A stretch of DNA of 13,848 nt, taken from Hyphomicrobiales bacterium (GTDB lineage: Bacteria > Pseudomonadota > Alphaproteobacteria > Rhizobiales > JAJFHC01). The DNA lies in contig JAJFHC010000317.1 of assembly GCA_021775835.1 (NCBI GenBank), positions 1 to 13,848 on the forward strand. Reading direction: 5' to 3'. A program made the position numbers and the translations under genes. Shown in pieces: positions 7,389-11,394 of this stretch; the stretch's first letter is position 1; every line of letters starts with the position of its first letter. Under the pieces are notes generated by a model. It was not told where the DNA came from. It saw nothing but the letters and a program-made list of their open reading frames with translations, and made no database searches.

Positions 7389-8447
7389 TTACTCACCATC
7401 CTTCTTCATGCTGTCGGGCCCGAGGGGATGATCAGCGTGAGGATAAGGATGATGGTGATGGCCGTGATCGTGATCATGGCTGTGATCATGGGAATGATTG
7501 TGATTGTGATCATGGTCGTGACTGTGATCGTGTTCGTGTTCGTGCCCGTGATCATGGCCGCCGTCGTCTCCGGTCCCAATACCTTCCACGTGATGGTGGT
7601 GGCTTTCCTGGGGCAAGCCCACTTCAGCCTCGAATCCAAGCACCTGTTCGCGGTACTTGCACATCTGGCAGTTCATATTGTTGGCACCTTCGAGGATCTC
7701 GCGCACGCGATCCGCGAAAGTTTCAATAACCAGAGGATGATCGTTCAGATAGGACGCCTTGATGAACTCGATCTCGGGATGGCGTGCGGCGACCGCGTCC
7801 GTGTAGTCGTAGATCCGCTTGATCAGAATTCCGGTGAACAGGAAGTAGGGAAACACCACGATGCGGCGGTAACCCAGTTTTGCCGCATGTTCGAGGCCCG
7901 GTTCGACCAGGGGGAACGTAACGCCGGAATAACAGGTTTCGCCCCAGCCAAACCCCAACCCTTCCCAAAGCATGCGCATGACCTTGGCCACGTTGGAATT
8001 GGCATCAGGGTCGGAAGCACCACGGCCGACCACCATCAAGAGGGTTTCATGCAACGGCACATCGCCGCCGGCGCCTTCAAGCGCTTCGCGGATCCGGTCG
8101 CCGGCGGCGCGGATCATCTTCGTGTCGATGCCCAGTTCACGTCCGTACTCGATCGTGAAATCGTCATGCCCGTTGGCGTAGGTGTTGAGCACCGACGGGA
8201 TGTCGTTCTTGGCGTGGCCCGCCGCAAACAACATTCCCGGCACGGCCAGGACGCGGTTTACGCCCTGTTCGCGAAGATTGTCGAGGCCGGTGCGAATGAT
8301 TGGCGTGGCGAATTCCAGGTAGCCGTAGTCCACCGGGTATTCAGGCAGTTTTTCCGTCAGGCCCTTTGCCACGCTGGCAAACTCCCGAACCGCTCCATCG
8401 TCTCGCGAACCATGGCCGCAGACCATCACGCCGAGCTTCTCTGTCAT
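7389..8447 (-). CDS. cbiX: Sirohydrochlorin cobaltochelatase CbiX, long form with MXCXXC motif and His-rich tail
   Basis: CbiX inserts cobalt early, into sirohydrochlorin, without ATP. This is the long two-lobed form (352 residues). Lobe 1 has VMVCGHGSRDDGA (7-19) with metal-site candidate His12, and AVPGMLFAAGHAKNDIP (68-84) with His78. Lobe 2 has GRGASDPDAN (141-150), where the equivalent His is Arg, and FPYFLFTGILIKRI (199-212). Then comes MNCQMC (258-263), matching the MXCXXC motif reported for long CbiX proteins, where it was linked to an Fe-S cluster. The tail (283-340) holds 26 histidines, mostly alternating with Asp, Glu, Ser or Asn. The tail could store or hand over cobalt, which is inference. 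It lies 5 bp after a small membrane protein gene and 3 bp before cobH. Its presence points to early cobalt insertion, in contrast to cobN in the same window. Confidence 0.9.
   Translation of the reverse strand: MTEKLGVMVCGHGSRDDGAVREFASVAKGLTEKLPEYPVDYGYLEFATPIIRTGLDNLREQGVNRVLAVPGMLFAAGHAKNDIPSVLNTYANGHDDFTIEYGRELGIDTKMIRAAGDRIREALEGAGGDVPLHETLLMVVGRGASDPDANSNVAKVMRMLWEGLGFGWGETCYSGVTFPLVEPGLEHAAKLGYRRIVVFPYFLFTGILIKRIYDYTDAVAARHPEIEFIKASYLNDHPLVIETFADRVREILEGANNMNCQMCKYREQVLGFEAEVGLPQESHHHHVEGIGTGDDGGHDHGHEHEHDHSHDHDHNHNHSHDHSHDHDHGHHHHPYPHADHPLGPDSMKKDGE
7449..7556 (-). repeat. Degenerate CAT/CAC-GAT repeat encoding the CbiX His tail
   Basis: About 108 bp on the minus strand alternate His codons (CAT, CAC) with Asp, Glu, Ser, Asn or Gly codons, covering residues 298-333 of CbiX. 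Codon choice varies between units, so the repeat is kept by protein selection more than by perfect DNA identity. Similar stretches are prone to slippage, so tail length may differ between strains. On the opposite strand it reads as hydrophobic Val/Ile/Met, which creates a false open frame. Confidence 0.8.
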
Positions 8448-8452
8448 GATGT

Positions 8453-8662
8453 TCAGCCGCGCTCGCTAGGGATTTTGCCTTCGGCGTCTGCATTACGCCG
8501 TCTCAGTAAGGCATAACCAATCCCGGCGATTGCAACGAATGCAGCTATCGCGAGCCAGTGGCTGTGACCATGACCGGTTTCTGCGACGTGAACCGGATGA
8601 GCGATGGCTGCTGCCGGCAGAGCCGACATTGTCAGAGCGGTCAGAATTTTGGCAAATTTCAT
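8453..8662 (-). CDS. Small His-containing membrane protein upstream of cbiX
   Basis: This 69-residue protein has no function I can name firmly. Seen directly: a signal-peptide-like start (basic MKFAK, hydrophobic core, cleavage likely after AIA at 19-21), then a short segment with five histidines (His22, 25, 31, 33, 35; HPVHV and GHGHSHW), one membrane span (about 37-53), and a basic then acidic tail starting RRRNADAEG. Cleavage would leave histidine as the new N-terminus, outside the cytoplasm. ATG 8662 has GGAAGG six bases upstream. A GTG 26 codons earlier lies in the leader and lacks a site. It is first in the operon, 5 bp before cbiX, so a role in cobalt binding or delivery is plausible but inferred. 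From memory it resembles short uncharacterised alphaproteobacterial proteins (DUF6732-like), unverified. Confidence 0.72.
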   Translation of the reverse strand: MKFAKILTALTMSALPAAAIAHPVHVAETGHGHSHWLAIAAFVAIAGIGYALLRRRNADAEGKIPSERG

Positions 8663-8820
8663 GGAGCACCTTCCTTGTTTCGGACCATTAGTGGCATCCC
8701 ATGGAAGGTAACTGCATCCAGCCCGAAAAAGGCTCGACACCGCGACAGCTCCGGCATTGGCCCCCGACTTGGGTCAACCGCACCGGAATTTCTTCCAGTT
8801 CCTAAAGGAACACCGTCAAT
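8663..8820 (-). ncRNA. Candidate cobalamin-riboswitch-like leader with sequestered ribosome-binding site
   Basis: The leader of the cbiX operon can form a Cbl-aptamer-like layout. GACGGU (8817-8812) pairs with GCUGUC (8749-8744). GGAA (8802-8799) sits in the J3/4 position. A hairpin CUGGAA-GAAA-UUCCGG (8798-8783) resembles the P5 GGUGAAAUUCC element. CCC/GGG (8773-8771/8765-8763) would be P6, and AAUGCC (8758-8753) resembles J6/3. A following hairpin, AGCC/GGCU, has loop UUUUUC (8730-8725), complementary to GAAGAA (8795-8790) of the first loop with one G-U pair, like the L5-L13 kissing loop. ACCUUCC (8709-8703) is a perfect 7-base complement of the Shine-Dalgarno GGAAGGU (8674-8668). Motifs diverge from the canonical B12 box, so identity is tentative. 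The SD-blocking helix is the firmest part. Confidence 0.5.
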
Positions 8821-8827
8821 GCGCGTG

Positions 8828-8856
8828 ACTGTATGGAGGTGCCCAGAACCGGTCAA
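8828..8856 (-). promoter_or_regulatory. Candidate sigma-70-type promoter for the cbiX operon
   Basis: On the minus strand TTGACC (8856-8851) and TACAGT (8833-8828) are separated by 17 bp, a good -35 and a fair -10. Transcription would start near 8821, just where the structured leader begins, giving a leader of about 160 nt before ATG 8662. The fit between start point and structured RNA supports the call. Confidence 0.5.
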
Positions 8857-8861
8857 TCCCT

Positions 8862-8876
8862 TTCACGACGTGTGAA
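8862..8876. promoter_or_regulatory. Short palindrome next to the cbiX operon promoter
   Basis: TTCAC and GTGAA form perfect 5-bp arms around the spacer GACGT, five bases upstream of the candidate -35 box. It could be an activator or repressor site, or chance. No regulator family is assigned. Confidence 0.25.
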
Positions 8877-8954
8877 CAGGTAAAAGCGTCGTTGCCGCCA
8901 GGTCTGCGGTCTTTGCGGTAACTTTTCCAGACAGGAAACGATGATCATTTGCCT

Positions 8955-8982
8955 TAAATTTATTGAAACCCTTTGCCGCTAA
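8955..8982 (+). promoter_or_regulatory. Candidate FliA (sigma-28) promoter of the cheZ-like gene
   Basis: TAAA (8955-8958) is followed after 16 bases by GCCGCTAA (8975-8982), one mismatch from the flagellar sigma-28 consensus GCCGATAA. The usual spacing between the two is 15. It lies 36 bp before ATG 9019. A flagellar-class promoter in front of a chemotaxis gene is consistent biologically, but the spacing is one base long. Confidence 0.45.
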
Positions 8983-9018
8983 GGTCCGCCAAAGATTCAG
9001 ATAGCTGGGGACTATTAA

Positions 9019-9936
9019 ATGAGCGATTTATCGCGTGCGGAAAAGCTGGAAGAGATCAACTCTTTCATACAGAAAAATTGCAAGGACGATGTATCGATAA
9101 CGGACATCTGCGCCTTGGCTGAACTCATGGTCGGAACGACACAATCCTTCTATTCGTCCATCGATTCGGCAATCTACAAGGAAATTCGCGAACTTGCGGA
9201 TTATATTGAGACCGCCAAAAGCGAGATTAACAAGCTTCAAGCCAACGATATGCATGAACAACGCATACCGGATGCGGGCAAACAGCTCGATGCGATCGTG
9301 CAGGCGACAGAAGATGCCACGAACCGGATCATGGAGCAGGCGGAAGCGATCATGATGTCCGACCCTTCCGACACAGAAGCCTACCAGGCCTGTGTCAACA
9401 ATGCGGTCATGGAAATTTTCGAAGCTTGCTCCTTCCAGGACATTACCGGCCAGCGTATTAGCAAGGTCGTCGAAACACTTCAGCATATTGACGTCAGGGT
9501 CGGCAATTTCCTGGCTGCGGTCAAAGCCACGGATACCAAGGGGTTCATGAGCGACGAAGAAGCAGAACGTCAAAAGCGCAAGGAAGACAAACTTCTGAAC
9601 GGCCCGGCTCTCGAGGGAGAAGGCATTGACCAGAACGAGGTCGACAACCTGATTGGTGGAATGTTTGACGCACCTGCCAACACCAAACCCAAGAACGCAG
9701 CAAAACCTGAAGCAAAGCCTGAAGCGAAAGCCAAGCCTGCGGCCAAGGCCAAGCCTGCCGCGAAAACCAAGACACCGGCAGACGCCAAACCGGCGGCCAA
9801 AGTCGATCCGAAGCCGGCAGCGAAGGCGCCGGTCAAGCCCGCGCGTGAACCGGTCGGCGAACCTCTCGCAGATCAACTTGAAGAACTCAGCGCCGCGCCG
9901 GCGTCGCAGTCAGACGTTGACGCCCTGTTTGACTAG
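9019..9936 (+). CDS. cheZ: CheZ-type protein phosphatase with FliM-like motifs
   Basis: CheZ dephosphorylates the chemotaxis response regulator CheY-P. Seen in 305 residues: a long helical N-terminal part (1-170) holding CSFQDITGQRISKVV (137-151). In this segment Asp141 and Gln145 match the catalytic Asp and Gln of the DLTGQ motif in enterobacterial CheZ. After a charged stretch comes IDQNEVDNLIGGMF (203-216), then an Ala/Lys/Pro linker (about 224-275), then an acidic end finishing SQSDVDALFD (296-305). The two DQNEVDNLI/SQSDVDALF segments resemble the FliM N-terminal CheY-P-binding motif (LSQxEIDALL). The C-terminal tail of CheZ is also known to tether CheY. ATG 9019 follows GGGGA at a normal distance. 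It is on the plus strand between two minus-strand cob operons, so it is functionally unrelated to them. A FliA-like promoter lies upstream. Confidence 0.82.
   Translation: MSDLSRAEKLEEINSFIQKNCKDDVSITDICALAELMVGTTQSFYSSIDSAIYKEIRELADYIETAKSEINKLQANDMHEQRIPDAGKQLDAIVQATEDATNRIMEQAEAIMMSDPSDTEAYQACVNNAVMEIFEACSFQDITGQRISKVVETLQHIDVRVGNFLAAVKATDTKGFMSDEEAERQKRKEDKLLNGPALEGEGIDQNEVDNLIGGMFDAPANTKPKNAAKPEAKPEAKAKPAAKAKPAAKTKTPADAKPAAKVDPKPAAKAPVKPAREPVGEPLADQLEELSAAPASQSDVDALFD
9697..9837 (+). repeat. Ala-Lys-Pro repeat linker in the CheZ-like protein
   Basis: Roughly 47 codons are nearly all Ala, Lys, Pro and Glu with AKPAA/KPEAK units. Two 18-bp units at 9730-9747 and 9748-9765 match at 15 of 18 positions, showing recent tandem duplication. 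The encoded segment is likely a flexible or extended, positively charged linker between the phosphatase domain and the C-terminal motif. Confidence 0.7.
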
Positions 9937-9951
9937 ACCGTGTCTGGTTCG

Positions 9952-10755
9952 TCAGCTTGAAGATAGAAACGACGTGATCTTGGACCAGAGGGTGTCGTCA
10001 AATTCGACGGAATGAGCGCCACCCTCGATTTCAATCATCTGTTTTGGCTGCGGTGCAGCGTTGAACAGGGCGCGGCCCAGTTCAAACGGCACAACATTGT
10101 CGGCGGTGCCGTGGATCACCAGCAGCGGCGCCTTCAGAGCACCTATCCTCGACAGTGAATCGTACTTGTCCTTCAGCAAGGTACGGACCGGGACCCACCA
10201 ATAGGCCCGGGCACCGACTTCGGCAGCCGAAGTGAACGGTGCCTCAAGGATGATTGCTGCAGGTGGCTCCTCGATCGCCAGTTGGACGGCAACGCCGGAC
10301 CCAAGAGATTCTCCGAAATAGACCAGCTGATTCGCCCGCAGACCCTGGGCTTTCAGGTAGGCGGTCACGGTACGAGCGTCTTCGAGGAGCCCGAGCTCCG
10401 ATGGTTTTCCAGTGCTGCCGCCATAGCCACGGTAACTGAGCAGCAGAACACCAAAACCACGGGCCATTGCCGCTTTGGCTCGTTCCGCACGGTAGGCAAT
10501 CGATCCCGCATTGCCGTGAAAATAAACAAAGGTCCGGCGCTGGTCGCGGGCCGGCACATACCAGGCGATCAGCCTCTCACCGTCTGCGGTTTCCAGGGCG
10601 ATCACTTGTGCGTCGGCCAAGCCAACCGCTGCCGGCTCGATTGTCCGTGCGTCCGGGAAATACTGCAACTTGCGCTGAAACAGGAAGAGCGCTGCCACCA
10701 TCGCCACGTAGACGACGGCACCGAACACGGCGACTTGCTTGACAAAACCAAGCAC
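9952..10755 (-). CDS. Membrane-anchored alpha/beta hydrolase (Bem46/ABHD13-like)
   Basis: This is a 267-residue serine hydrolase of unknown substrate. Seen directly: one N-terminal membrane helix (about 7-26) without an obvious signal cleavage site, then an alpha/beta-hydrolase domain with oxyanion-hole FHGNAG (79-84), YRGYGGSTG (108-116), nucleophile elbow GESLGSG (148-154, Ser150), acid GTADNVVP (216-223, Asp219) and EGGAHS (244-249, His248). The catalytic triad is therefore complete. The pattern resembles the Bem46/YfhR/ABHD13 group. The start is GTG at 10755, three bases after the cobO stop, with only a weak ribosome-binding site, so translation may depend on cobO. Being last in a cobN-cobO transcript suggests coregulation with B12 synthesis. 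A direct role in corrinoid metabolism is not shown by sequence. Confidence 0.82.
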   Translation of the reverse strand: MLGFVKQVAVFGAVVYVAMVAALFLFQRKLQYFPDARTIEPAAVGLADAQVIALETADGERLIAWYVPARDQRRTFVYFHGNAGSIAYRAERAKAAMARGFGVLLLSYRGYGGSTGKPSELGLLEDARTVTAYLKAQGLRANQLVYFGESLGSGVAVQLAIEEPPAAIILEAPFTSAAEVGARAYWWVPVRTLLKDKYDSLSRIGALKAPLLVIHGTADNVVPFELGRALFNAAPQPKQMIEIEGGAHSVEFDDTLWSKITSFLSSS

Positions 10756-10758
10756 CGA

Positions 10759-11394
10759 TCAGAACTCGATCCCGGCCTGTGCCTTTACGCCCGACCGGAA
10801 GGGATGTTTGATCTGGGTCATCTCGGTTACCAGATCGGCAACTTCAATCAACTCGTCCTTGGCGTTGCGTCCAGTGACGATCACATGGGTGTCTTCTGGC
10901 TTGTTCTTCAAAGTTTCCACGATTTCCTCGATCGGGAGGTAGTCGTAGCGCAGCACGATGTTCAATTCGTCCAGCAGAACCATCTTATAGTCGGGGTTCT
11001 GAATGTGCTCCTTGGCCAGTTCCCAGGCTGCACGGGCGGCGGCAATGTCACGCTGACGGTCCTGGGTTTCCCAAGTGAAGCCTTCACCCATCTTGTTGAT
11101 GGTCACCAGATCAGGAAACTGTTCCAGGATCGTGCGTTCACCGGTGTCCCATTTACCCTTGACGAACTGGACGACGGCCACTTTCTCGCCATGCCCCATG
11201 GTCCTGAAGACCATGCCGAAGGCTGCTGTGGATTTGCCCTTGCCCTTGCCGGTGTGGACGATAAGCAGGCCCTTCTCGATTGTCTTGGTCGCGATGATCT
11301 TGTCACGGGCAGCCTTCTTCTTGCGCATCTTGTCGGCGTGGCGATCGTCGAGTTCGGCTTCCGACAGATGAGCGAACTTGTCCTTCTTGGTCAT
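10759..11394 (-). CDS. cobO: Cob(I)yrinic acid a,c-diamide adenosyltransferase CobO/BtuR
   Basis: CobO transfers the 5'-deoxyadenosyl group from ATP to reduced cobalt corrinoids, forming the upper ligand of adenosylcobalamin. Seen in 211 residues: a basic, helical N-terminus rich in Lys/Arg (1-37), the unusual P-loop HTGKGKGKSTAAFG (47-60), VVQFVKGKWDTGE (74-86), MGEGFTWET (102-110), VLLDELNIVLRY (139-150) and VTGRNAKDELIEVADLVTEM (173-192). All are typical of the CobA/CobO/BtuR family, which is distinct from PduO and EutT. ATG 11394 overlaps the cobN stop as ATGA. AAAGGAA in the cobN 3' end lies at a suitable distance as ribosome-binding site. Downstream, the hydrolase gene follows after three bases. 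Confidence 0.96.
   Translation of the reverse strand: MTKKDKFAHLSEAELDDRHADKMRKKKAARDKIIATKTIEKGLLIVHTGKGKGKSTAAFGMVFRTMGHGEKVAVVQFVKGKWDTGERTILEQFPDLVTINKMGEGFTWETQDRQRDIAAARAAWELAKEHIQNPDYKMVLLDELNIVLRYDYLPIEEIVETLKNKPEDTHVIVTGRNAKDELIEVADLVTEMTQIKHPFRSGVKAQAGIEF

Noticed and set aside
7441..7560. Repeat cluster as a CRISPR or non-coding tandem array
   Set aside because: There are no spacers or fixed-length repeats; the periodicity is explained by alternating His codons in the cbiX frame.
7371..8516. A 381-residue open frame on the plus strand opposite cbiX
   Set aside because: It is the antisense of cbiX. Its Val/Ile/Met-rich part is the complement of the His-rich repeat, and the cbiX frame has clear family motifs.
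8663..8740. GTG-initiated longer form of the small membrane protein
   Set aside because: It would put 26 residues before a clean signal peptide, has no ribosome-binding site and lies in the structured leader.
9937..9951. AGACcgtGTCT palindrome between the cheZ-like gene and the hydrolase as a terminator
   Set aside because: The stem is only four base pairs and no T-run follows on either strand.
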